A stretch of 64,000 bases of DNA from UBA7374 sp049890275 (GTDB lineage: Bacteria; Verrucomicrobiota; Verrucomicrobiia; Opitutales; Coraliomargaritaceae): positions 124,001-188,000 of the forward strand of contig JBMHBT010000017.1 in NCBI GenBank assembly GCA_049890275.1, in the 5' to 3' direction. A model generated the notes under the pieces. It was given only the letters and a program-made list of their open reading frames with translations. It was not told the origin of the DNA and searched no databases. Both the position numbers and the translations under genes were made by a program. Each line of letters opens with the position of its first letter. The first letter of the stretch is position 1. Of the stretch, positions 17,345-26,492 are shown in pieces.

Positions 17345-17910
17345 TCTAGGCCGAGCTTTTTCCGTCCTTCTGCGGAGATCATATGCGGCGTCCAGGGCGG
17401 GTCCCAGACGACGTCTACTGTGGCCTCCGAAACAGAGGGCAAAGCTTCCATCCGGTTCTTCGCATCTTCCGCGATGACCGGGCCCATGCCACAACCTTGT
17501 GCGGTCAAGGTCATCTTGACCGCTACGGAGTGTCGATTTTCTGTGTCTGCATCGCTGGCCCGAAGGTCGTAAATCAAACCTAGATCGACGATATTAACGG
17601 GGATCTCCGGATCGTAACAACCGCGCAGTGCTTCCCAAATCAAGGCCTCATCAAAAGGTGCTTCCGCATCCACAGGACGCTCGGCCTGCGACTGCGCCTC
17701 TGCCAAGCGCTCTGCGGTATCTTCTCCAAGAGCATCCCAGTCTTTGGAAGCCACACGATAGAGACCCGAATCGGTGCGAATCGTAACCGTGCCGCCCAAT
17801 GCCTGCGAAATACTGGCCTCGGTACCGGCCGGCAGAGTGTGCACTTCTCCGGCAGGAATAATCGTCGCTTCTGTGTCGCGTGTCAGGATGTAGGTTTCGG
17901 CGGTACTCAT
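17341..17910 (-). CDS. sufT: SufT-type Fe-S assembly protein (DUF59/MIP18 domain)
   Basis: This 189-residue protein resembles the SufT family linked to Fe-S cluster maturation. The N-terminal 75 residues form a small domain (IPAGEVHTLPAGTEASISQALGG). A MIP18/PaaD-like DUF59 domain follows, with LRGCYDPEIPVNIVDLGLIYD, LTAQGCGMGPVIAEDAKNRM (conserved cysteine) and VVWDPPWTPHMIS. I chose the ATG at 17910 (MSTAET); the frame is open further upstream but would overlap the divergent neighbour. No other suf or isc genes are in the window. It is convergent with trxA and divergent from the 18008 gene. Confidence 0.87.
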   Translation of the reverse strand: MSTAETYILTRDTEATIIPAGEVHTLPAGTEASISQALGGTVTIRTDSGLYRVASKDWDALGEDTAERLAEAQSQAERPVDAEAPFDEALIWEALRGCYDPEIPVNIVDLGLIYDLRASDADTENRHSVAVKMTLTAQGCGMGPVIAEDAKNRMEALPSVSEATVDVVWDPPWTPHMISAEGRKKLGLD

Positions 17911-18007
17911 CCTATCCAGCATTCTCAGATCGCCGTGCCTGTCAACTCGTGGTCGTGCAGAACGTTTCTGCTTGCTGGATGACGCCAGCTGCGCATGAAC
18001 ATCCATT

Positions 18008-19240
18008 ATGGCAAAAGTTATGATCATTGGAGCGGGCGGAGTCGGTAACGTCGTGGCCCACAAATGCGCACAAGTCCCTGAAGTTTTTGAGGATATTCTG
18101 CTGGCTTCGCGTACGGAGTCGAAGTGCCGGGCTATCGCCGATGATGTGCTAAAAAAACAGGGGCGCGTCATTCGCACCGCTTCGATCGATGCAGACGATG
18201 TCGAGTCGACGACCGCCCTTCTCCGAGCCGAGCGTCCGGAACTGTTGATTAACGTCGCTCTGCCCTACCAAGACTTACATCTAATGGACGCTTGTCTGGC
18301 TGCTGGGGTCCATTACCTCGACACGGCCAACTACGAACCACCGGAAGAAGCAAAATTTGAGTACAAATGGCAATGGGCCTATCGGGAACGCTTTGAACAG
18401 GCTGGACTAACAGCCCTGCTCGGCTCCGGCTTCGATCCGGGGGTGACCAATGTCTTTTGTGCCTACGCTCAAAAGCACCTCTTCGATCAAATCGAAACCA
18501 TCGATATTCTCGATGCCAATGCCGGTGACCACGGCTACCCCTTTGCGACTAATTTCAACCCAGAGATCAACATCCGCGAGATCACCCAAAAGGGACGTTA
18601 CTGGGAGGCCGGCGAATGGAAGGAAGTCGAGCCCATGAGTGTCCGACGAGTCTATGACTTTCCGGTCGTCGGTTCACTCGACGCCTACCTTCTCTACCAC
18701 GAGGAGATGGAGTCGCTCTGCCAAAACATACCCGGCCTCAAACGCATCCGTTTCTGGATGACCTTTTCGGAAAAATACCTGACTCACCTGCGTGTGCTGG
18801 AAAATGTAGGGATGACTTCTATCGAACCAGTAGAGATTCAGGGTCGACAGATCCAACCGATCGAATTTCTGCGCTCAGTCCTCCCTGACCCGGCGACTCT
18901 CGGGCCACGGACCAAAGGCCGAACCTGTATCGGATGCGACATTCAGGGAATCAAAGACGGCCGCCCTCGACGCGTCTTTATCTACAACTCCTGCGATCAC
19001 CAAGAATGCTTTGAAGAAGTATCGAGCCAGGCAATCAGTTACACTACCGGTGTGCCAGCCATGATCGGTGCGCAAATGTTGCTCTCTGGAGCTTGGCAGC
19101 GAAACGGAGTCTGGAACATGGAGCAAATGGACCCCGACCCCTTCATGGACGCACTCAATCAATACGGTCTCCCCTGGCAAGTTGTTGAGCTGAGCCCGAG
19201 TGCTGAGAAATCGGATTCTTCGGTCGCAGTGAAAAAGTGA
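18008..19240 (+). CDS. Carboxynorspermidine synthase-like saccharopine dehydrogenase family enzyme
   Basis: This 410-residue NAD(P)-dependent enzyme has a Rossmann N-terminus (MAKVMIIGAGGVGNVVAHK) and the saccharopine-dehydrogenase fold. The segments LLGSGFDPGVTNVFCAYAQKHLF and ILDANAGDHGYPFATNFNPEIN match the carboxynorspermidine dehydrogenase branch, which condenses aspartate semialdehyde with a diamine for norspermidine or spermidine synthesis. The partner decarboxylase NspC is not in the window, so the assignment rests on similarity. A lysine-pathway saccharopine dehydrogenase is the main alternative. A divergent promoter region of about 97 nt separates it from sufT, and cysH follows after 18 nt. 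Confidence 0.85.
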   Translation: MAKVMIIGAGGVGNVVAHKCAQVPEVFEDILLASRTESKCRAIADDVLKKQGRVIRTASIDADDVESTTALLRAERPELLINVALPYQDLHLMDACLAAGVHYLDTANYEPPEEAKFEYKWQWAYRERFEQAGLTALLGSGFDPGVTNVFCAYAQKHLFDQIETIDILDANAGDHGYPFATNFNPEINIREITQKGRYWEAGEWKEVEPMSVRRVYDFPVVGSLDAYLLYHEEMESLCQNIPGLKRIRFWMTFSEKYLTHLRVLENVGMTSIEPVEIQGRQIQPIEFLRSVLPDPATLGPRTKGRTCIGCDIQGIKDGRPRRVFIYNSCDHQECFEEVSSQAISYTTGVPAMIGAQMLLSGAWQRNGVWNMEQMDPDPFMDALNQYGLPWQVVELSPSAEKSDSSVAVKK

Positions 19241-19258
19241 AGTCCTAATCTTGACTTT

Positions 19259-20008
19259 ATGACTCATAAACCCAAGATAAGGGATATGAGTTCGCCAATG
19301 ATTCAAAAAAAGCAGGGTGAATCCGTTGATTTAGCTGCCCTGTCCGCTCAGGAGCGGGTGCGCTGGGCCCTGCGGGAAGAGAAAGAATCAGTGGTCTTGA
19401 GTACGAGTTTCGGGATTCAGAGTGCGGTCATGCTCCACCTAGTCAGTACGGAGATTCCGGATATCCCCGTCGTCTTTGTTGACACCGGCTACCTCTTCCC
19501 CGACACCTATCGCTTCGCTGAGGCATTGACCGAACGACTGCAGATTAACCTCAAGACCTATCACCCTTTACTCTCTGCGGCTCATCAGGAAGCTGTCTAC
19601 GGTAAACTCTGGGAACAGGACCTCGAAGGTCTGGAGCGCTATAATCGAATCAACAAAATCGAACCGATGAACCGGGCGATCGTCGAATTGGGAGCCTCCA
19701 CCTGGCTCTCCGGGCTGCGCCGACAACAATCCAACTCTCGGCAAGAGCGCCCTTTCCTCGAAAAGCAAAATAAGATCTGGAAACTCTATCCGATCTTGGA
19801 TTGGACAAACCGCGATATCTACAACTATCTCCAAGAGCACGACCTACCCTACCACCCGCTCTGGGATCAGGGCTACGTCTCCGTCGGCGACTGGCACAGC
19901 ACAAGCAAGCTGGGGGAAGGTATGAGCGAAGAGGAGACCCGCTTCGGTGGACTCAAACGCGAATGTGGCCTACACGAGGCCTCCGGTGGGAATGACTACC
20001 AAATCTGA
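19259..20008 (+). CDS. cysH: Phosphoadenylyl-sulfate (PAPS) reductase
   Basis: This enzyme of about 249 residues reduces activated sulfate to sulfite in assimilatory sulfur metabolism. The nucleotide-binding motif (VVLSTSFGIQSAVMLHL), FVDTGYLFPDTYRFAE and the C-terminal catalytic cysteine motif ECGLHE are present. The cysteine pairs that hold the [4Fe-4S] cluster of APS reductases are absent (GLRRQQSNSR replaces the CC-containing motif), so the enzyme is predicted to be PAPS-type and thioredoxin- or glutaredoxin-dependent. In-frame ATGs at 19286 and 19298 are alternative starts; AAGGG lies just 2 nt before the first. The other cys genes are not here. Confidence 0.92.
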   Translation: MTHKPKIRDMSSPMIQKKQGESVDLAALSAQERVRWALREEKESVVLSTSFGIQSAVMLHLVSTEIPDIPVVFVDTGYLFPDTYRFAEALTERLQINLKTYHPLLSAAHQEAVYGKLWEQDLEGLERYNRINKIEPMNRAIVELGASTWLSGLRRQQSNSRQERPFLEKQNKIWKLYPILDWTNRDIYNYLQEHDLPYHPLWDQGYVSVGDWHSTSKLGEGMSEEETRFGGLKRECGLHEASGGNDYQI

Positions 20009-20048
20009 TTCCGTCTCGGCCACTCCATCTCCTTGAATCGCTGACACA

Positions 20049-21266
20049 ATGAAGGAGATTGCTGTTATTGGAGGTGGTGCCGCCGGTTTCTTTACCGCTA
20101 TCACTGCTGCAGAGACAGATGCATCCTCACGCATCTCTATCTTTGAACAAGGCCGACAATTTTTAAAAAAAGTACGCATCTCCGGCGGTGGTCGCTGCAA
20201 TGTAACCCACGCCTGTTTTGATCCGGAACAGCTGTCGGCTCATTACCCGAGAGGCGCTCGCGAACTCCGCCCGGCCTTCCACCGCTGGCAGCCACGCGAC
20301 ACAATCGAGTGGTTCAATCAGCGGGGCGTCTCGATCAAACGCGAACCGGACGGGCGGATGTTTCCTGTGACCGATGATTCAGGAACCATCATCGACTGCC
20401 TCCACGCCGCGGCCCGAAAAGGTGACGTCCGATTGCACAAAGAATGTGGCCTCACCTCCTTGGAGAAAACCCCAGACGGTCGATTCCTACTGCACTTTAC
20501 CAACGGTTCGCAGGCCTCTTTTGACAAGGTCTGCATCACTGCCGGTTCCCTCAAGGATTCTTCTCTTGTTTCCGCCCTTGAGAAACTCGGACACAGTATC
20601 GAGCCGCTGGCTCCCTCCCTCTTCGCCTTCAACGTAAAAGATCCCCGAATCCACGGTTTGGCCGGGCTCTCAGTAAAAAACGGGACGGTTCGCGTACTAC
20701 CCGATGCCGCTTGCCAAAAAGGCCCTATCCTCATCACTCATCGGGGTCTGAGCGGACCGGGAATCTTGCGCACTTCCGCTTGGGAAGCCCGCCGCTTGCA
20801 AAAGCAGAACTACGACTTTGCAATCGAAATCAACTGGACCGATCAAAAGAAAGAAGTCTGCCGGGACGCCTTTCGGGAACTGCGCAACAAAGAACCGCGT
20901 AAGGCAGTCAAGAACACCCCTCTGGAAGGAATCCCCCGTCGACTCTGGGAGTCCCTCGTGGCTGCTGCCGGAATTGATGCAACCGTTCCCTGGGGGCAAC
21001 TACCGAAAAAAGCGCAGTCCGCACTGCTCAACGAATGCACAGCCGGACAGTACTTCGTCAGCGGGAAGACCACCAACAAAGAGGAATTTGTCACCGCCGG
21101 AGGTATTCGCCTCAAAGAGGTCGACTTCCGCCGGATGGAGAGCCGTATCGTTCCCGGACTACACTTTGCTGGAGAGTGCCTCGATATCGACGGCATCACT
21201 GGTGGATTCAACTTCCAGGCGGCATGGACTGCCGGTCGGATCGCCGGTTTGGCGATGGTTCATTGA
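20049..21266 (+). CDS. HI0933/BaiN family NAD(P)/FAD-dependent oxidoreductase
   Basis: This 405-residue flavoprotein has a dinucleotide-binding N-terminus (VIGGGAAGFFTAITAAE) and the family-defining SGGGRCNVTHA (about residues 48-58). It also has the C-terminal FAD-contact segment HFAGECLDIDGITGGFNFQAAWTAGR. The physiological reaction of most HI0933-like proteins is not known; one branch reduces bile-acid intermediates. It lies 40 nt after cysH and may share its transcript. A weak CTGCAA-AAA-TTGCAG hairpin just after the stop (21268-21282) lacks a T-run. Confidence 0.9.
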   Translation: MKEIAVIGGGAAGFFTAITAAETDASSRISIFEQGRQFLKKVRISGGGRCNVTHACFDPEQLSAHYPRGARELRPAFHRWQPRDTIEWFNQRGVSIKREPDGRMFPVTDDSGTIIDCLHAAARKGDVRLHKECGLTSLEKTPDGRFLLHFTNGSQASFDKVCITAGSLKDSSLVSALEKLGHSIEPLAPSLFAFNVKDPRIHGLAGLSVKNGTVRVLPDAACQKGPILITHRGLSGPGILRTSAWEARRLQKQNYDFAIEINWTDQKKEVCRDAFRELRNKEPRKAVKNTPLEGIPRRLWESLVAAAGIDATVPWGQLPKKAQSALLNECTAGQYFVSGKTTNKEEFVTAGGIRLKEVDFRRMESRIVPGLHFAGECLDIDGITGGFNFQAAWTAGRIAGLAMVH

Positions 21267-21667
21267 CCTGCAAAAATTGCAGTAAACAAGATTTAATCCG
21301 GCGATAGCTCAGTAGTCCCCTCCTTCTCTCCCCGTCTCAAAGGAGCTGATCTACGCATGTAATAAACTCGCGTACAAATGCCTACAGATACCTCCGGCGG
21401 GAAGTATGAATGGAGTCGCCAAAAAAGGAAAAAGTAGGCTTTATTAACTATTTTTAAATAAATACTTGTACTTTTTAAAATAGTTCAATAATTATATTTG
21501 TATTAAATTATACCCTATTAAATTAATCCAAATATACCTAATCTGTGCAAGTAGTTCTATGATCTGAAGGTAGTTTCAGAATCTAGAAATAGTCACTCCA
21601 ACTGATTACTGAGACCAGAAAAAATAATGCCCGAAGTAATCGATCCACTCCAAACCAAAAGCAAAAA
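21267..21667. other. AT-rich leader region before the modular surface protein
   Basis: No ORF is seen here. About 150 nt of mixed composition (to about 21430) give way to a strongly AT-rich tract (21440-21600) with several TATAAT-like and TTTAAA runs just upstream of the 21668 gene, which fits a promoter and a long 5' leader. A segment around 21380-21425 (ACCTCCGGCGGGAAGT and flanks) is GC-richer and could fold, but I could not match it to a known riboswitch. Confidence 0.4.
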
Positions 21668-24600
21668 ATGAAGCCCTCTCGATCCCCGAACAAAGTGATA
21701 AAGAAGTATCCCCTATTTTGTGGACTTGCCACTCTCCTAACAAAAACCCTGAGCCTATTCTGTTTTACCGGGGCACTACAAATAACCCATGGACAGACAG
21801 AACAATTGACCCTTTTACCCAATGGCGATTTTTCCGAAGCTGACGGAGCCAGCTGGGGAAGCAGTTCCGGCGGCAGCCAAAGTTTCAACTGGCCGACAAC
21901 CGGCGGTAATCCCGGCGGCTATGCAGAAATCGCGAGTAGTGAAGCCGGCGGATGGGCCGTCCTGATTTCGAACGACAATCAGCCCTATGCCCTATCCGAA
22001 TTGGGACTTCAAGCTGGCGAGACCTACAAGTTCCAATACGACATGAAGAACTCAGTAGCCGGTGACAACAAGGGCGGCATCAAAGTTGAATCTTGGTCGG
22101 CTACGGGTCAAATTAGTCACTCAGGGGATCAAAGAGTGACCGTAGCGGCGGCCGATACTTGGGCTACCTACACCTACGAATACACCCTAGCAGCCAATGC
22201 CACTCATCTTAAGTTCGTGCCTCTCTGGACGCCGAACGAGACCGTAGGATTTGACAACATTGGCGTTATCCGAGTCGTACAGGACTCGTGGACAGTTGCG
22301 GCAAGTGCCAGTATCGGAGGCAGTATCAGTCCTTCCGGCAATGTATCCGTAGCCAATGGAGGCAGTCAGGCATTCAGCTTCACTGCAGCGACTGATTACG
22401 AGTTGGCAGACGTACTGGTCAACGGATCCTCTGTCGGCAAGAACAATCCCTTCACTGTAACTAATGTCAGCAGCAACACAACAATTGTAGCGAACTTTGC
22501 CTACACCGCCGGCATCCCCAACCCCGGCTTTGAAAAAACGGACGACAGCGAGTGGGTCGAATCAAAAATTGGCGATGGCGGCTTCACTTACAGCTACCCG
22601 CTAACCGGTGGCTCCGATGGCGGTCACTACGTTGAGATCGAGCACGGTATGGAGGGCGGACAAGGCTACCTCACGGCCAACAACGGCCAAATCATCCAGC
22701 TGACCAGTCTCTCACTCTCTGCAGGTCACGTCTATAACTTCACGCTGGATATGAAGGTGAGTGATGCCAACTTGGATGTATACGGTGGAATCAAAGTAGA
22801 GTTCTTCAACGGATCCACCCCAAATGGAGCTTCCTCGGTTCTTCGCCCCGCAGATGAAACCAGCACAGACTGGCAGACCTTTACGATTCCCGTCTACCTA
22901 CCCCACGGCACAGACGGCCTCAAGCTGCACCTTGTCTCTGGCGATGACTCCATTGTCAGCTACGACAAGGTCGGTGTTGAAACGACTTCGCTGGCCAACT
23001 ACGCTGTCAGCGAAATCCCCGACCCCGGATTCGACTTCGGCTCCGCAGCCTATGAACAAGGAGGCGCTCCAAATGCTCTGCACGCCTTTGAAACATCGGG
23101 CGGCAACCCAGATGCTTATGCTATCATAGATCATACCGGCGAAGGATACGGCCTGCTCGTGACGAATAACGGAGCGATTCACAAGCTCTCCGACCTCGGG
23201 CTCAATACCGACGAAACCTATCAATTCACCATGGATATGACCCTTGAAATCGGTGATAACATTGGCGGCTTAAAGATTGATTTCTTCAATGGTACGCAGT
23301 TCGCAAGCAGTACAGGCGATCTATCTGTCGACCTTATAGGCGATGGCTCGACATGGGAAACTTATACATTTCCGGTTATTATTCCGGATGGGGTCGACGG
23401 ACTCAAAATTGTTCCCATTTTCGGTGCTGACTCTACAGTCGGCTACGATAATATCGACTTTAGTACGGTCCCCTACATTGTCCCGCCAACGGTTCATACA
23501 TGGACCGGTGGTGCTAGTGACAACGACTGGGCTAAAGCCGGAAACTGGGACACGAACAAAGTGCCAAATCTCTCTGGTAGTGTTTTAAACACCAGCGCGA
23601 TTATTGGCAATGCAGACGTGATCTACACTGCCAGCGAAGACTTCCAGTTGCGCAACGGCAATGTTCTGCAACTCAACACCGGAGGCAGTTGGAAACAGGA
23701 GGGAGCTGGCAATTGGTTCCAGATAGGCGGCGGTACCATCCGCCTCAATGGCGGCAGCTTCGACCAGGGCACTGCCGGTGAGTTAGCCGGTAGACAAAGT
23801 AATGGCACCCTCGAAGTGACCGCCTTGGGTGGAGCGCTGATCCGAAATAGTGGCCCGATCGCCCTAGACTTTGCCACAGTCACCCTCAATGGCCCCTTGC
23901 ACTTAGAATCTCTTGGTAATGAAATCCGGATGGCTGGTAAAAACATCGCGCTTCCTACCGGCTCCACCGTGGATACCAACTTAATCTCCTTTGCCGGTGA
24001 TGGCAGCCGCCTGACTCTGAACGGCGACAGCCGTGTGCGGCTAAACGGCGGAGGTGTGAATCTCGGCATTTGGGATGCCCCCGGAGACCGGGGCTTCAAC
24101 TTCCCCAATGGGGCGACTTCGGAAATCCTCTGGACCCATGACGATGCCACGCTCGAGAAAGTCCAGCAGCACGTATCCAATGAACGTATCTTGAAGGACG
24201 GAGCTGCGGCAGAAGCCTCTGCTTTCGCCGTCTCCCAACGCGGCGGGGATATTGTTCTCTCTCTTGCCAATGTTGCCAAGACGGTCACCGCCAGAGTCAA
24301 TAGTGGCGGTAGTATTAGCCCTTCCGGAGACACCTCGGTGACCTATAACGGCAACCAAAGCTATACCATCACACCAAACAGCGGATATGTCATCGCCGAT
24401 GTCCAAGTCGACGGCGCATCTGTAGGCCGGGGCGGTAGCTACACCTTCAATAATGTCATACAGCACCACACCATTGAAGTCAGCTTTGCCGACGCCAGCT
24501 CTACCTATACTATCTCTGCCAGTGCAGGTACAGGTGGCAGCATCAGCCCATCGGGGGATAGCGAGGTGGCTCTTTTCGGGAATCAATCCTACACCATCAC

Positions 24601-25630
24601 ACCGGAGACAGGCTACTTCATCGAAAATGTAAAGGTCGACGGAACTTCTGTCGGCGCGGTTAGCAGCTACTCATTTAGTAATGTAAGTGAAGAACACACC
24701 ATTACCGCTACCTTTGCGCAAAAAGTAGACCTGCGTCTCGACTTCCAGGGCGGGTATTCCATACCCGACGGTTGGATACACTTGATCTACCAGGGTGCAC
24801 AATCTCCGGGTAATGTAGAATTCGCTCCTGTCGGTGACTCCGCTTACAGCTACTCAATGAACAATATTGCTCAGTGGTCCACCGGCTGGTTCAACGGCGG
24901 CGGCAACGCAGCCCCCTTTACCCTCAGCGGACTCCAAACCGGTCTGGAAGTTACCCTCTATGCCACAGCAGGATGGGACGGCAATCATGCAGGTGCTTAT
25001 ATCATCTTCGGCGACAGCGGAACTTCCGGAGTACAAGCCCAGACCATCGGCAACCCCGATCCGGCGGCCAACCCAAGCTTGTCAAACTTCACTAAGATCG
25101 GGACTGCCACTGTCGATGTGAACGGTAAGGTAACTGGAACCATGCGAGGACGCAATGCCGACCTCTCCGGCGAAGGCCAAACCAATGGCTTCTGGTTCGT
25201 CATTGAGCCAGCAGCGGAAACAAGCGGCGGCTACGGCGACTGGATCGGAAACTATTCCGGAGTCGGATCTGAAAATGCCTTCACGGATGACGCCGATGGC
25301 GACGGCAAATCCAACGGTCTCGAATACGCCCTGGGCACCAATCCCAGTGTAGCCGATACCGCCGGTATGGTTGCCGGTGCGCTCTCCTCCTCAGGAGCAA
25401 ACACCTTTACCTTTACCCATCATCAGAATAGCGCGCTCGATAGCAACACTACCCTCGCCTACTCCTGGTCTAGCGATCTCACAAACTTCCATGCCTCTGG
25501 AGCTACCAGTAATGGTATCACCGTCACCTTCAGCACACAGAACAATGCCGATACTGTAACCGTCACCGCCACCATGGTTGGCACACCTGTTCCCCCAAGG
25601 CTCTTCGTACGATTGGGCGTTTCCCAATAA
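21668..25630 (+). CDS. Large secreted modular protein with CBM-like and InlB-type repeats
   Basis: This 1320-residue exported protein has a cleavable signal near residues 1-40. Three tandem CBM4/9- or CenC-like beta-sandwich modules lie at about 40-205, 280-440 and 445-612. Each starts with a P-x-GF/GDF motif, carries GG-x-Y/H-x-EI and ends in FDNIGV- or YDKVGV-like strands. Three divergent InlB B-repeats with GGSISPSG lie at about 207-278, 871-943 and 944-1018. A WTGGASDNDW-type domain covers 613-870. The tail has a calcium-binding-like DADGDGKSNGLEYALGTNP near 1207, typical of verrucomicrobial surface proteins. No catalytic domain is recognised, so glycan binding or adhesion is inferred. 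The GH16 protein at 52.3 kb shares the InlB-type modules. A strong terminator follows. Confidence 0.85.
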   Translation: MKPSRSPNKVIKKYPLFCGLATLLTKTLSLFCFTGALQITHGQTEQLTLLPNGDFSEADGASWGSSSGGSQSFNWPTTGGNPGGYAEIASSEAGGWAVLISNDNQPYALSELGLQAGETYKFQYDMKNSVAGDNKGGIKVESWSATGQISHSGDQRVTVAAADTWATYTYEYTLAANATHLKFVPLWTPNETVGFDNIGVIRVVQDSWTVAASASIGGSISPSGNVSVANGGSQAFSFTAATDYELADVLVNGSSVGKNNPFTVTNVSSNTTIVANFAYTAGIPNPGFEKTDDSEWVESKIGDGGFTYSYPLTGGSDGGHYVEIEHGMEGGQGYLTANNGQIIQLTSLSLSAGHVYNFTLDMKVSDANLDVYGGIKVEFFNGSTPNGASSVLRPADETSTDWQTFTIPVYLPHGTDGLKLHLVSGDDSIVSYDKVGVETTSLANYAVSEIPDPGFDFGSAAYEQGGAPNALHAFETSGGNPDAYAIIDHTGEGYGLLVTNNGAIHKLSDLGLNTDETYQFTMDMTLEIGDNIGGLKIDFFNGTQFASSTGDLSVDLIGDGSTWETYTFPVIIPDGVDGLKIVPIFGADSTVGYDNIDFSTVPYIVPPTVHTWTGGASDNDWAKAGNWDTNKVPNLSGSVLNTSAIIGNADVIYTASEDFQLRNGNVLQLNTGGSWKQEGAGNWFQIGGGTIRLNGGSFDQGTAGELAGRQSNGTLEVTALGGALIRNSGPIALDFATVTLNGPLHLESLGNEIRMAGKNIALPTGSTVDTNLISFAGDGSRLTLNGDSRVRLNGGGVNLGIWDAPGDRGFNFPNGATSEILWTHDDATLEKVQQHVSNERILKDGAAAEASAFAVSQRGGDIVLSLANVAKTVTARVNSGGSISPSGDTSVTYNGNQSYTITPNSGYVIADVQVDGASVGRGGSYTFNNVIQHHTIEVSFADASSTYTISASAGTGGSISPSGDSEVALFGNQSYTITPETGYFIENVKVDGTSVGAVSSYSFSNVSEEHTITATFAQKVDLRLDFQGGYSIPDGWIHLIYQGAQSPGNVEFAPVGDSAYSYSMNNIAQWSTGWFNGGGNAAPFTLSGLQTGLEVTLYATAGWDGNHAGAYIIFGDSGTSGVQAQTIGNPDPAANPSLSNFTKIGTATVDVNGKVTGTMRGRNADLSGEGQTNGFWFVIEPAAETSGGYGDWIGNYSGVGSENAFTDDADGDGKSNGLEYALGTNPSVADTAGMVAGALSSSGANTFTFTHHQNSALDSNTTLAYSWSSDLTNFHASGATSNGITVTFSTQNNADTVTVTATMVGTPVPPRLFVRLGVSQ

Positions 25631-25693
25631 AGGATGACTCCTGCACTCAATCAGCGCTGAGAAACACGGCTGGTATAACCAGTCATTCAAGTA

Positions 25694-25726
25694 AGCGGCG
25701 GCAACCCGGAGTTGTCGCCGCTTTTT
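25694..25726 (+). terminator. Rho-independent terminator after the modular surface protein
   Basis: A 12-bp stem (AGCGGCGGCAAC with GTTGTCGCCGCT, one G-T pair) has the loop CCGGA and is followed by five T residues. It lies 63 nt downstream of the stop. Confidence 0.9.
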
Positions 25727-25730
25727 CTTT

Positions 25731-26433
25731 GGCTGGCGCTCAGAGAGCGATCATTCATATACCGCTTGAAGACACTGAACCAGTAAAGCTGCAGACAAAA
25801 ATTGTTTCAATGATACAACGAGCCATTGTTCAATTCCCCCGAATCGACACGAAGAAACGCGAAGTGAGATGACAAAGGCTCATGTGTGAAGGATAGAATT
25901 AGGAAAGTAGGAAGAGAGAAATGAAAACACAGAGTAAGAGAAAACGAGAGTCCTTATAAAAATGAATCCGTTTCTATCTGTGTGTACCTGTGGTTTACTT
26001 TTACTTTGATAGAACAAACGGCTGCCCTCGGCCGATCATGATCATTGCACCCGGCACAGGCTCATGGCTTGGTGACTCGGTTTGAAACCCTCCTCCTGAT
26101 CAGGACGGAGTACGAGGCACTACGTATTTTTTTCTCAGACGGACACAAGGCGGCACAAAGCCTTAGCCTTATCCACCGAACCAGACATCCTTTTTAATCA
26201 GGCATAAGAAACGTTAAGGAGAATAGAGGAAGAAACCAAGGATGAGGAATCGCTCACGCAAAGACGCCAAGAACGCAGAGACTTTTATGTGTTCATCGTT
26301 GGTTCCTTTGTTGGATTGGGTTCTGGCAGAATAATAGAGTGGCCTTTCAAAGTTCGACCTTGGAAGTTCGAAGTTCGGCGTTCTTTCGTGTCGATTGACG
26401 GGCAAATGAATCCTACCCTGTGGATTTCCTAGC
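25731..26433. repeat. Long gene-free stretch with four degenerate repeat families
   Basis: I see no convincing gene here. The region holds a CACGAAGAAACGCGAAG-type unit (25847-25866), ATCTGTGTGTACCTGTGG (about 25976-25993), a 12-bp palindrome TCCTGATCAGGA (26094-26105), GGACACAAGGCGGCACAAAG (26141-26160), an inverted copy of the GCGTTCTTGGCGTCTTTGCG family (26248-26286), and an AGTTCGAAGTTCGGCGTTC cluster (26351-26383). The last two match the families at 5.98-6.88 kb. It separates two convergent genes, each with its own terminator. Confidence 0.6.
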
Positions 26434-26467
26434 AAAAAAAAGCCCGTCGGTGAAATTCCGACGAGCT
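26434..26467 (-). terminator. Rho-independent terminator of the OmcB-like gene
   Basis: Read on the minus strand, AGCTCGTCGG pairs with CCGACGGGCT around a 7-nt loop, with one imperfect pair, and is followed by seven T residues. It lies just past the stop of the minus-strand gene at 26493. Confidence 0.88.
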
Positions 26468-26492
26468 TGTGAATGGCTTGCCTGAAGAGGTC

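Noticed and set aside
17911..18177. N-terminal extension of SufT
   Set aside because: It would overlap the divergent 18008 gene and adds sequence unrelated to the family.
26214..26435. 73-codon minus-strand ORF in the gene-free stretch
   Set aside because: It is made of translated AGTTCGAAGTTCGG-type and GCGTTCTTGGCG-type repeats, a known source of false small genes.
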